Below are positions 11,693 to 22,617 of a stretch of 64,000 nt of DNA, in pieces. Position numbers and translations under genes: made by a program. Location of the stretch: positions 6,202,319-6,266,318 of the forward strand of contig CM039137.1 of the NCBI GenBank assembly GCA_022036555.1. The letters are read 5' to 3'. The notes beneath the pieces were generated by a model. The model saw only the letters and a program-made list of their open reading frames with translations. It did no database searches and was not told the origin of the DNA. Origin of the DNA: Microstegium vimineum. Taxonomy: Eukaryota > Streptophyta > Magnoliopsida > Poales > Poaceae. Every line of letters begins with the position of its first letter. The stretch's first letter is position 1.

Positions 11693-11925
11693 CTTCCACC
11701 ATCCCAAATTATAAGACGTTAAACTTTTTGACACAAAGTTTGACCACTTGTCTTATTCAAAAATTTGTATAAAATATCACTTCTTTTATCGTGGTTTGCT
11801 TTATTAATAGAAGTTCTTCAAGTATGACTTAAATTTCACTATTTTTGCACAATTTTTTTGAATAAGACGAGAAGTCAAACTTGGAGTCAAAAAGTCAAAT
11901 GTCTTATAATTTGAGATGAAGAAAG
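11693..11925. mobile_element. Stowaway-type MITE, second family
   Basis: The inverted ends read CTTCCACCATCCCAAATTAT on the left and CTTTCTTCATCTCAAATTAT on the inverted right. The interior pairs around GAATAAGAC...GTCTTATTC. It sits almost against the Stowaway at 11478. Confidence 0.65.
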
Positions 11926-12419
11926 TTTATAATAAATATTAAAAATTCACTAATGCTGATAGCTAAAGTTTTCTGTGGGTCAGCTGTATGAGGAAGTATT
12001 GTAAGAATATAAGAACCAAATGGCCTCAATATATAGGTCAGGGGAGGGGGGATTTGAGACTCTAAAATTTTTAAACAATAATATTAACCTGATAAAGACT
12101 ATTTCACCCATAATAAGAACTAGCCTTATATCCAAATAAAAGATAAACTAAGATGGGTCCTTAGGGCCATCAAAGTGAGCGATGTCCTTAGCATACACTC
12201 TAGCAATAGGTTTTTAGGATTGTGGAAATGAAACTTACCTTGTAAACCACACTAAGAGAAAACAAAGTCTAAGAATCACTCAACATTTCAAGCACACCCA
12301 AAAATAGCAATGGCAATGATAATAAAAAGGTAAGAAACGAGAAAAGATGTGGTGGATGCGCGCGGCTATGAGATGTGGGGAGTACGGGAGCCGTTACGAG
12401 AGATTCCTCATGCGGGTTC

Positions 12420-12700
12420 ATTGCACGCTCACACAACTACTACATTTCACAATTGTGTTGAGATTTAAGCAGACCACAAAAGTTGTTACTACAATACAAG
12501 AAGGAGGCCACTCAGCCACAGCGGCGACAGCAATTTATGATGAATGTTGCTAATATTGGAAGGAGTTTACTGCTATTTCTATTAGTCACTGTAACAGGGA
12601 ATGTAACTCGGTTGCTCACGAGCTGGCTAGACGATCTAACTGTAGTTCTATCGAATCAATAAAGCTTGCCCGAAGGCTTTTCCTAAAAAAACATTTGAAG
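12420..12700 (+). pseudogene. LINE 3' remnant (RNase H end)
   Basis: In the frame of 12347-12553, the sequence reads through a TAA at 12551 into SISHCNRECNSVAHELARRS. This matches the C-terminal end of the RNase H/RVT_3 domain of plant non-LTR retrotransposons, where a CNREAN..AHELAR motif is conserved. It is followed by an AATAAAGC stretch and an A-rich end near 12686-12693. It is 5'-truncated and carries a stop, so it is a dead copy. Confidence 0.6.
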
Positions 12701-13395
12701 ACCTTTGGTGGTACCAAGAGGCAGGGCTAGCCGGCTAGCCGTGCTTAACGAGATGGCTCTCGATCACGTGACATCTCAGATAGTTTAAAGGAAGCTATGC
12801 ACTCCCCTAGAAGATCGACCTGAATGTATTAAACCAAGGTTCGCTCGCTGGTTAAAAACCATTCAATGATGCGTGATTTGAGATCTGATCTAGTGTTTAG
12901 ATCGAGCTGCAATCTATCGCCGCCGCAAAGCCGCCGATGTCAACACACACATACAAAAATGATTAAGGACAAGCGTCGTCTTTTAAAAGAAATAACTAAA
13001 GAACTACACACAAAAAGGAGCCGATGAGAACTCAATGTCACCGACAACAATCGTCGACGATAAACCGGAGCATCGTCTTCACTGCTAGAACTGAACTTCA
13101 ACTAGAATGTGCTACTGATTAATTAGCTAACAACGCGATGCCTAGCTACTTATTACTCCTGCTTACTGGCTGGCTGGATCATCGACTGAGATGGATCCAA
13201 CGTACATACGCATGCAGTGTTGCAGTCTTGCGCGTTCGACGTCGGCGTCGAATTGAACGCGCACATCGTCGGCCACGTACGCCCCATGCGATTCGCCGAC
13301 CAGTGGTGATGGACGGTGGTCTCGCTCGCCTGTGTGTGTCCAACGCAACGGTGTCTGGACAAAGAAGAGGTGGTCGGTCGTCATCAGGACAGACA
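12701..13395. other. Intergenic, 3' flank of Ole e 1-like gene 2
   Basis: No separate gene was seen. Bases just left of 13396 should include the 3' UTR of the minus-strand gene. Open frames on the plus strand from 13138 are shadows of that gene. Confidence 0.4.
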
Positions 13396-14182
13396 TCAGT
13401 AGGGGCACTGGCCTTTGGCGGCGGGGGCGTAGAAGAGGACGCTGGTGGTGGTGTAGATGCCCTGCAGCCCCGCCGGCGGCACCGTCCTGGTTTCCCTCAC
13501 CAGAGAGAGCCCGATCCACTGGTTGGGCGGGTAGAAGGGCTTGCTGCACTGCGGCGTCGGCGACGAGAGCAGGTACATCTTGCACGTCCTGTCGTTGAAG
13601 TTCTTCATGTCGTAGAACATGATGAGGAAGTAGCCGTTGGCGTCCGTCACCGTGCCCGTCGCGTTCACCACCTTCCGCCCGTAGCACACCATCATCGCCG
13701 TCGCACCTGCATATGCATGCAAATACTCGGAGATCAACAGCTAGCTAGTGTTTGTCGCACACACACGTAGATAGGCAGTAGCTTATGCATAAATAGTAAT
13801 GCGAACCTTGCAGAGGCGACGCATCCATGCCGGTGTTGTAGCCCTTCCCCTTGCAGCTCTTGCAGTAGATTACGCCCTCTACGATGACAAAGGGAAGCAG
13901 CGGCGGCGGTGGCGGAGGAACGAGTGGCATCAACGGCGGCGTGGCGTCGTTGTAGGCCGAAGGCGGCGGCATCGCAGTGGTGTCGCCGGGCGACGGCGCA
14001 CCCTGCTGGCTCACGGGCGACGGCGACGGCGACGGCGGCATGGCGCTGTCGTAGGCTGATGTCGGCGCCCTGGCCTTGTCGTCGTCGGCGGCCATCGCGT
14101 GGCGGGCGGGGACCAGCAGCGCCGCAGCGATGAGCGTCGCTACGGCCAGAAAGGCCCGGCTACTCAGTGAAGCGGAGGGCAT
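13396..14182 (-). CDS. Ole e 1-like secreted protein with proline-rich N-terminal linker
   Basis: Exons are 14182-13807 and 13706-13396. The intron is GT-AG in phase 1 and the product is 228 residues. The start at 14182 opens a signal peptide (MPSASLSSRAFLAVATLIAA, ending near ARHAMA). A Pro/Ser-rich linker of about 60 residues follows, including a run of seven prolines, then the Ole e 1 domain starting at VIVEGVIYCKSC and continuing through MDASPLQG across the splice junction. Six cysteines in the domain fit the family. The second exon is 311 nt, exactly as in the gene at 9104-9733. The proline-rich linker suggests a cell-wall protein in which the Ole e 1 domain is tethered to the wall (inference from similar chimeric proline-rich proteins). 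Confidence 0.88.
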
Positions 14183-14303
14183 CTTGGTTTTTGGCTTGGC
14201 ACGCTCTGTGACTAGCAATTACTACTCCGTAGCTGTAGCTGTTAACTGAAGAGCAGATCGAGCTGGAATAATGAAGTGGGTGACTTGCGTGCTCTGCTCT
14301 CCA

Positions 14304-14310
14304 ATTTATA
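14304..14310 (-). promoter_or_regulatory. TATA box of Ole e 1-like gene 2
   Basis: The minus strand reads CCCTATAAATTGG, 122 bases upstream of the ATG at 14182, nearly the same spacing as in gene 1. Confidence 0.65.
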
Positions 14311-15105
14311 GGGCGATCGGCCTGGGTCACTAGAGGTCTCCGTCCACATGGCAGCTTGCATTGTTGCCGTTTGACCAGACGAGCAGCGCGCAAGTTCAGC
14401 TCAAATCGGATTCCGTTCACAGTTAACGACTTTGTTGCCTTGCGAGAGCATGCAGGCTGCATTAATGCAAGATTAGGAGTACTAGTCCAGTGCTCTGATC
14501 TAGGAGTACTAGTAGAGAAGAAGCTTGCCCATGGCATTTGTCATTTCGGCTGTCTGGAGCAAGTGACTGAGAACGGTAAAAAGTCCCGCCGTTCGACGTG
14601 AGGTTTTACCCCAGCGGGCCGGGCATCAACGTTCTTCTCCGCTCGTTGAAATGCTCGTTTTGCGGGTTGAATGCGTCGAGAACTGAAAGAAATCGATCCG
14701 TTCGTGCACTGAATATGAATACGCGAGGCCGGATCGATCGGTTGGTTTGACCGCACCGTTAATGATCATTGTGCGTGCCTCCTGCGGGCTGCAGCTCCGC
14801 GTGCCGGCCGGGGTTGTTTAAGCGCCCCGGCAATAAATGCATCGTTAGTTTGTCTGGTTTTTGCTCCATCACACGCTGTCAGCTGTCAGGTGCTTAGCCC
14901 TTCATCGGTCGCGGCGCTGACCGTTTCACCCGTATAGAAACTAGTACTACGTAGAAACACTAGCAGTAGACTAGGGAGTTCGGTTTGGGTTGACACTTGC
15001 ACACCGAATCGCGGCATCGTAGGCTGCCGTGCAACCTTGAAACGACTCCTTTCCTCTTAATGAACTGCATTTGTGTGTTCACGAAAAAACAAGGTCACAG
15101 CAGGG
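14311..15105. other. Upstream region of Ole e 1-like gene 2
   Basis: A direct repeat of GGAGTACTAGT occurs near 14477 and 14503. No gene was seen. Confidence 0.35.
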
Positions 15106-15376
15106 GTCAAAGGTGCTTAGTCTGGTTGGCTAAGTCACTCGAACGGTATCCCACAGGTCCTGAGTTCGATTTCCCGTGGAAGCGAATTTCAGGCTGTGGT
15201 TTCCTGGATTTATTTCAAGATTTTCCGGCGCTATACTTTCAGTGGTAGGCGACGTCCTCGTCGACAGCGAGGCGTCTGTGGTGACTTCGTGAATTGCGTT
15301 TGAGTGTCATAGGGGTGAGTGTGCGTGCGTGTTTGAGTGTCTGCGTTGTACTGTGTAATTCTAAAAAAAATAGATG
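15106..15376 (+). mobile_element. tRNA-derived SINE
   Basis: The 5' part resembles a tRNA gene with an A-box-like TAGTCTGGTTGG and a B-box-like GAGTTCGATTTCC. The body carries GTGGTAGGCGACGTCCTCGT and ends with TGCGTTGTACTGTG and an A run at 15363-15370. AGCAGGG occurs just before the 5' end and just after the tail, a possible target-site duplication. A second copy of the body lies inverted at 63525-63712. Confidence 0.7.
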
Positions 15377-17097
15377 TGTAGCAGGGAGAGATGTACAAGC
15401 AGTCAGAGACATCTATAGGAATTTTCTTCAATCCTATATATCCTATATAATCTGCTTATGAGATCCAATGCAATACATCAAATATCTCAACAATACTATT
15501 CTCTTTCACGGTAAAATTCGTCTAGATTTAGATCTTAACCCTAGCCAACTTCGCTTCCGCACCGTGCTCCCAACGCCCTTGATTAGGCACCCTATTCTAT
15601 TGATCTGGATGTCATGGTCGTCGTGCACAGTAGATCGGATCTCCCCGTCGTTATCGTCGGGTCGGCGTCACTTTGTCCTCGGGCTTGTTGTTGGGCTATC
15701 GACGTCGACACCTTTCTGGTCTTCACCGCGTCGAGGCAGATGGATCTCGTCATATGCCATCATGGGTTTGGCTCTTGATCGGACAGCAAGGCCGAGCGCT
15801 TGAATTTTTTATGGTCTTGTGATAAGCAAGAGTGCTTGATTGTTTCTCACTTTTTAGTTCTCCTTGTTCCCTAAGTTTATATTTGACAGAGAATTATTTA
15901 GTTATACATAATTTATTCGGGTGGAACAAACCTCTATGTTAGGGAAAAACATTGTTCACATGGAACAAATTGTTTAAATACACGGATAAAATTTATGCGC
16001 ATGGAACAGAATCATGGAAATTCGTGGAACAAAAACATAGTACAACTAGGTAAAAAAATGTATGCCTAGAAAAAAAAAGTGACAATTATTAAGCGAACTC
16101 ACCTGCTTGCTGTGCCATGCTTCTCACGCTAGATAGGCTGAAGTTTGCTCAATCTGGGCTCAAAGTAATAAGAAAAACAAAGCTAACTAAGTTCTAATTC
16201 GAGTGTTTCTGCGTCTAAATTTGACATGGTCCACTTTCATGATACCAGGCTTTGTACCATGACTGTCAACGTTATGTATAATTCCAGAAGGCCCATCGAC
16301 CATTGCAGAATTTCAGACAGGCCCATAACTGTCAACGTTGTCGAATCTACCAACATTGTTGGGCTTGGCCCAGTTGTGGAGTTCTTTGCCAGCAACAAAA
16401 TCTTGCCCATCGACTCATGATCAGACGGTTGCCGTTTCACACATCCTTAGGGTTTCCTCTCCGCTCATAGCACAGCCGCCGTTAAAAGGCCAGGAGGGGC
16501 TGCCTGATGCTATGCAGGCGGAGGCGTTGCTCGGCGAGCTGTTGTGATACCCAAATTCTTCTACGCTGTGTTTTGCTTCTTCTTTCGTTTGATTTTGTTT
16601 TCTCGTTTGTCGTTGTTATTCGCCTTCTTCCTTGCTTCTTCTAGTTGCTTATTAATCTTGGGAGCAGTGATGAGATCATTTTAGTATGATCCTTGAGATG
16701 TGATTATATATTGCTACGTTCTTGCTGAGCTCCTAGTACCATGCCAACATATTTTTAGTTCTATTCTATTTGGATTCAGGGTTTAATCTGATTTTAGCGT
16801 GATCACTGATTCAGAAACGCAGAAATTTGTCTGCCTGCGCTGTTCCTGACTTCCTGGGGCTGTTTTTGCCATTCCTGGTTATACTGCTTTCTTTTCGCCA
16901 ATACTAAGGATATATATTTGAATAGAAGGAAGAGTTCAGTGCCAAAGTTACTTTCTCTCATCTGAATAATACATTAACACCAAGCTGAAGCTTGTTTGAT
17001 CTACTAGGACAATTGTGGACAAGAACCACTCAACCATAACATACAACAGCAGAGACATCGCAGAATTGGTTAGCCTGGCAGAACGTGGCTCTGAATC
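15377..17097. other. Intergenic stretch, no assigned gene
   Basis: Two GC-richer segments (about 15530-15800 and 16430-16550) could be exon-like, but no family was recognised and no splice model was supported. The rest is AT-rich. Confidence 0.35.
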
Positions 17098-17169
17098 TCA
17101 AAACAGTACTAAGAAACAGAGCATAATCTTCGATCCATCCTCGAGCTTCCAGCCAGCGTTAGTTGAAAC
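17098..17169 (-). other. Possible last exon of the MADS-box gene
   Basis: An acceptor (TTTGCAAACAAGTGCAG) at 17170 is followed in the right phase by 23 codons (starting VSTNAGWKLEDGSK) and TGA at 17100-17098. It would give a protein of about 191 residues. Nothing but phase and splice site supports it, and the intron would be about 950 bp. RNA reads are needed to accept it. Confidence 0.25.
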
Positions 17170-18116
17170 CTGCACTTGTTTGCAGAGAGCTTCAGGTTAG
17201 GTATTGAAAAGATCTGGGTAGGTACTGAATATCAGGTTAGGTACTGAAAATAGTTGGTCTGAATCGAAGTTTAGAAGGCCACATAAGGATTGTATTGTAC
17301 CCAGTTTGAGTTCCAGGCCGCTGCTTGGTGGGGTCGACCCTCCTTCCCCATCTTTGTTTGAGGCCTGAGAATGAGCAAGCTGCAGGCAGAATTACAAAAA
17401 ATCTGCACAGATTATACTCTAGATGCAAGAACATACGAAAATAGAAATTTCTTTCTATAGACAAATGCACAGATAAAGTGAGAATTAACAGGAAGCAAAA
17501 TCGGACACAAAGCCATGAATAGCTGGTAGTAGTTCACTTTACCTAGGCTGCATCAGCTACCTGTACATAGCATGAGTAGCAGCGCATGCTCGGTTCATGG
17601 TTCCTCTAAATGGATGGACAGCTAGCTATTGTCTACTAGTAGTGTATTTTCGTAGGGAACCACCTTCCTACGTATTTCATTGAGTGTCTATTTTCGTCGG
17701 GAACCATTTCACGGAGTGTCTATTTTTGAAGGGAACCCAGCAACTCGAGTGTGCAAGCCTGAAAGAAATGCCTATTCTTGATAGACTCGTAGTAGTTGCT
17801 ACAACCTGTATACATACTTTACTCTCCTCCATCTCAAAAGGAAAGATGGGAGAAGCACGTCCTACTGTCACCAAAATAATGAAAGGTGAACTCGAGTGTT
17901 TGCTGAATAAAGTTCCCAAATAAGCTGAGCTCAGATAGATTTATTGTTTGTTTATCTGCTAAGCGGCTAAGCCATACAGTAGGTACGAAGATTGTTTTTC
18001 CTGATGTATAAACCATATGTTTGGTTGTTATTTGGACGGCGCAATGCGTTACTATGGAACAGGGAACAAAGAGACTGAACAGCAGGGTGAATTTGCAAGA
18101 TCATTTGCTTACTCAC

Positions 18117-18916
18117 CTTGTCGCATAACCCGTAGCGCTCCTCGTGGCGTCCTCTGATCTGCAGCCAGCAGAATGGAGAAGACCATCTAAATCCAGCACA
18201 CAGCACAGTAGAAGACGAGCCGGGCAGCTACGATACGACGAGAAGAGCAGGAAGCGTGGTACGATACGATACGTACAATGTTCTCGAGGTAGTTGATCTC
18301 GCCGCCAATCTTGCGGTCCTTCTCGGAGCGCACCTTGTGCACGGCCGCCTCCAGGTTGTGCTCCAGCAGCTCCAGCGACGGCACCGTGTACTGCTCCCCG
18401 TCGTCCACCGTCATGAGCCGCAGCTCCTTCTCCATGAGCTCGCACATCTGCTCCGCCTTCTCCAGCTCCGCGCGCCGCTCCTGCAAGAGCATATCACCAT
18501 TACATTATGCATGCTTTTCCACCTGCTTTACTTGAATAGATAGATTACCTGGCGAATGTCGGTCCAAACCTTGGTGTGCGTCGCGGCCTCGTACCTCTCG
18601 ACCAGGTCCTTAACACTGGAGCGGAAACGAGAAAGAAGCAAATAAAGCTGCTTATTCGTATTGAAACAAAAGAAGCTAGAATGTGGATGTTGCTGGATGG
18701 ATGACCCTGCAGGCTTCGATCTTACGAGGGGACGGTGGGCGAGAGGTAGTGGTAGAGCTTGCCGGAGTTGGAGAAGAGGAGCAGCAGCAGGTCGACGTCG
18801 CACAGAACGGAGAGCTCCCTGGCCTTCTTGAAGAGCCCGTCCCTGCGCTTGTAGAAGGTGGACTGCCGCTGCGTGGGGTTCTCGATCCGCTTTATCTCGC
18901 TGCGGCCCCGACCCAT
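18117..18916 (-). CDS. MIKC-type MADS-box transcription factor, probably Bsister (OsMADS30-like); 3' end uncertain
   Basis: Four exons are readable: 18916-18726 (MADS domain, MGRGRSEIKRIENPTQRQST), 18615-18549 (I region), 18480-18277 (K domain) and 18158-18117 (42 nt), all with GT-AG borders and consistent phase. The MADS domain is unusual: it has STFYKRRDG where most have VTFSKRRNG, and LLLLLFSNSGKL in place of the usual V-rich strand. The K domain includes EQYTVPSLELLEHNLEAAVH and KIGGEINYLENI. MADS proteins bind CArG boxes as dimers in the nucleus, and Bsister members act in ovule and seed development. Assignment to the OsMADS30-like branch rests on remembered resemblance only. The K exon of 204 nt equals the sum of the usual 62, 100 and 42-nt exons. 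The C-terminal exons are not securely located; one candidate is at 17098-17169. Confidence 0.82.
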
Positions 18917-20903
18917 GTCCGGCGCTGTTGTTAGCGACAATGTGGAAACCGAGCTCACTCCTGATGAGCTCGGCACCGTGAGCAGAGCAGCTCGCTGGAT
19001 GTATACGTAACAGTCGAGAGCGGAGGCGAAGGCGAGAGATCGACGAGCTATTCGTTGCCCGTTGCTCGTTGCTTTAATAAACTAGTAGCTAGAGAAGAGG
19101 GTCGGCGGGGGGGTGCTGGTGGCCATGGCGAAAAAGTGCAGGATGAGGCCAAGTGCTCGGAGTAGCGAGACATGACCATGATAGTCTAGCTGCTCCACGC
19201 TCTGTCTAGCCACTAGGTAGCTTTGTCTTTGTGTCAGTTGTGGTGCGTGGCCGCCGGCACTTCTGCTCGTTGCCACTTGCCAGTCGCACACTGTACTGTA
19301 GGGCCTTGCAGCTTTGCAGTTGCAGGGGACGGAGGGAGCACCGATCGAGCACGGGCATGCCTGGAGGCTGCGGACTGGCGCATTTGCGACGTGCATGATG
19401 CGACAGAGACGTGTCGAGGGCTGCTGACCACAGTGGATCCATCGGTCATCGCCTACAGTACTCCTAGCGCACCTGCGCATTGTATAGGAGTGGGAGTAGG
19501 CTTGTAGAGTACTCGTAGATAGTACGTACTCCTACTGTATAGTGGTGGCTTCTGTATTCACTACAAGGACGCACACGCACCTACGGAGTACGACACACAG
19601 TAGTAGACGTGACCCATGTGTTTTGAGCTTTCTTTGCATTATTGCTCTTTCTCTGATAAGGATAACTTCGAAACAGATGTGCATTTAAGCAGTATAAATA
19701 TTATACACATTAGCCATGCATTATACCTAGCCAAGGACACACCTCAGCAGTTCATAAAACAAATATTGAATGTTGGACAATGCTACTGTACATATTTTAC
19801 TTGCTAGAAGGTTATACTTTGAATAAAGCTAAGCCATTGAATTTTTAAATTATTGAGAATAATTAATTAATTAATGGACATAGGAAAATGGAAAAAAAAG
19901 TCTTGTCAATTCCCCCAATCATATGGTGACCACGTAAAGGAGACACAGGCGGCTTGCCTCCGATCATTCCTTTTCTATGAAGATAAAAAATTAAGAAAAT
20001 GTTCATTGATAATATGTTTAAATTGTCAAGACCTTTTACGTTAATCTTAACATGGCAATTTCAAATTTATTTAAATGATAATCTGAATTAAAATTTAAAA
20101 CTAGCCAATTTATATTCATATATGATATGTTCGTATTTGTATTCGAAGTCAAACTATAATAAGGATAAGTAATGTTTTTTTAGTTTGATTTCATGCATAT
20201 TTGTATTCCGTAGTCTATCTTGAGAGCAATTTTCTAATATGATAAATATATAATAGAAAAACATTTATGTGGTATTTTAGAGAGCATGTATAGACATGCT
20301 AACACGTTTTGTATATATAGAATCACACATGTATGTTGAAAAACACATGTGCCACGCAATACGGCACCACACGGTACATCTAAGCACATTTGTATACCAG
20401 TGATTGCGTATATGTGTGTAAATCAAGTATATCAATTCATATATACAAAATCATATGGTAATTATAATATATATCAAGTATGAAGTTACCAAATAAAAAA
20501 GATATATCATATCTGCTAGATCACACGTGCATCAATTAAATTTAGAAAAAATATTTTTATATCTGAAACTTTCCTTGTTTATCTTACTTTACAAAATAAA
20601 AATTAAATAAATATACATTTCACATATTACCTCCTGTGAGGTAATAGGTGATCATAACCGTTCGATCAAAATAAATGAACGGCTCACAGTTATTTGTATG
20701 TACCATAGCAAAACCCATATTGTATCTCTTTATTTTTCCTTCAGTTGGTCTAGTATGAAAAACATCTCGTTATTATCTGCTCCAGAAACTCTCTTATGGC
20801 TTCGACAATTAAGATGGTAACTAAGTAAAATGGTGACGTGATATTAAAAATGTTTATAAGAGAAGACACGTGATTGATAAAATAATGCTACAAAGTAATG
20901 TAG
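18917..20903. other. MADS gene upstream region and AT-rich intergenic DNA
   Basis: 18917-19080 is probably the 5' leader and promoter of the minus-strand MADS gene. 19600-20900 is AT-rich with no gene recognised. An inverted motif pair GTGAGGTAATAGGTGATCAT / CGTTCGATC lies near 20636-20680 without a clear element. Confidence 0.35.
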
Positions 20904-21009
20904 TTGTTTGGTTGATCGTTTCGGTGACTAGTAAGTCGACTGATGGTATTTTTTGGTTGTTTTGTTTTGAAAGAAAAATATTATTTCAGTGGTTGATAAG
21001 CCAAACAAA
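20904..21009. mobile_element. Small MITE, five-copy family, copy C
   Basis: It contains GGTTGTTTTGTTTTGAAAGA and ends GATAAGCCAAACAAA, as in the other copies. It directly abuts the Stowaway at 21012. Confidence 0.5.
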
Positions 21010-21011
21010 TA

Positions 21012-21247
21012 CTCCCTTCGTCCCTAGATAATTGTCTTTCTCACTTTCCGAGAAATAACTTAGATTAATTTTATTTAAAAAACTATTAATATTTATGATA
21101 CATAATTGACATCATTAGATAGATCTTTTGGTCTAGTTTTTTTAATAAAATTATTTGGAAACACAGATATTATACGTATTTTATATAAATCAAGTTAAAG
21201 TTGTGACACGAAAACCCAAAACGACACTTAAATAGGGACGGAGGGAG
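21012..21247. mobile_element. Stowaway-type MITE
   Basis: Ends CTCCCTTCGTCCCTA and, inverted, CTCCCTCCGTCCCTA have TA on both sides. It is closely related to the element at 49599-49830, which shares the internal ATCATTAGATAGATCTTT-type sequence. Confidence 0.85.
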
Positions 21248-22238
21248 TAGAGATATAGCATATGCGGCTTGCATATTCTCTTGTACTAGCATGCATAAAG
21301 CATAGTACATATGATCACCTCAGACTTCACAGCTCAAAACCCAAATGCCGGCCTGATACTGTAGAATGAATGGGTTCCCTCTGACCCTTCCCTGACTCCC
21401 TGGTCCACGGGCCATCCGCGCCTACTCATATCCGACCGAGATCCACGGTGAGCTGCAGGCAGCAGCCTGGTCGACCCCACTAACTACTCTTACTAGTGCA
21501 CTATGGCTGACTGATAAGTCAAGGCACTGGACTGTTCGACTCATGGTTTATGCGGCTTATGATGAGTACGTACTTAACTGATAAGCTATCCTAAAGCGAA
21601 CACTGAGCCCCAGTTCCCGTTTGAGCTAAAGGAATCGCGCCAGCTCCGCACAAACTGTTGGGCCGCCGCGAATCCGACATGACAGGCAAAGAGCCAAAAA
21701 CGCCGTCCCGGAACGGTGAAACGCCCTTGTTGGGTAGGCGGGGAGTGAATTGAAGCATGCACCTGATCGCTGTAGGATTTTGTAGGATTCGGGGCGGACT
21801 GGCGGACACCGCACGGGGTGAGGCGAGGACGGCAAGTGGCAGCGCGGCTACAAACCTTCGCAACAGCAGCACGGCTACCCTACTGCTTGCCTTGGTACAG
21901 GTATACAGTAGCACGTAGTACAGTAGACGCCTAGTACAGGTACAGCCATACAGGGAAGAGAAAGACGACTCCTCACGCCTCACAGTCACTGCCACCGCTC
22001 TCTGTGTCGGCCGCTGCTCATGTGACCGATGCGACACCAGGACCGCACATGACGCGATCCCTTCTTTAAATATATATATAGCGGTATATAAATAATATTA
22101 GCAACATTTATATACCTCAATAAGCTTATTATAAGTTTCGGTCAAGGTTGAGTACGTACATTAAATTTTTAAATATCAAATTGTAACATAGTTTTTAATA
22201 TTTTGTATAAATTTTGGTCAAAGTTGAGGATATTTTTT
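21248..22238. other. Intergenic; GC-rich unrecognised open frame on minus strand
   Basis: A 148-codon minus-strand open frame (22037-21591) is Arg- and Ser-rich and matches no family I recognise. It lacks a visible TATA box at the right distance and is probably non-coding. Confidence 0.3.
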
Positions 22239-22617
22239 GTGAGAAGTAGGGTGCGATTGGTTGCTTCGGTGATGGAGAGCTAGGACGGAGAGCCGGCCCA
22301 GGACCGTAAGATGTATGTTCAAATTGCGCATCCAGTCGTGTTTGATTGTCTTTGTTGTTAATTCAATACGAGAGGAGATTTTGTTTGGTTGTATGCATGG
22401 ATGAGAGTTTTGAATGTATGACCATACGAGCCTCTGTACAATGGATGCATCGTGTGGTCCTGTGTCGTGAGGGAAATAAGAATCGAGAAGATTGAACCAT
22501 ACAAGACCGAGGGGTGGAAATGAATGATAGAAAAAAAAACGATGTGAGGCGGCATCCAAATACGACCAAATGCACCAAACGATGTATAGCCTCTTCGTGC
22601 AATCAATCACCCTCTAA
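22239..22617. mobile_element. Probable MITE with AGGGTGxGATTG ends
   Basis: The left end AGGGTGCGATTGGTTGC and the inverted right end AGAGGGTGATTGATTGCAC form terminal inverted repeats around about 380 bp of non-coding sequence. No clear target duplication was seen, so the superfamily is open. Confidence 0.5.

Noticed and set aside
13138..13770. Long plus-strand open frame rich in Arg
   Set aside because: Shadow of the Ole e 1-like gene on the other strand; no family features and out-of-frame GC-rich codon bias.
15110..15180. A tRNA gene
   Set aside because: The A and B boxes are imperfect, no cloverleaf closes, and the sequence continues into a SINE body with an A tail.
17650..17755. Short direct repeats of GAGTGTCTATTTT with GGGAACC
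   Set aside because: Only two to three imperfect units; looks like a small slippage repeat with no wider structure.
21591..22037. A 148-residue minus-strand protein
   Set aside because: Arg/Ser-rich without domain, signal peptide or promoter; no second line of evidence.
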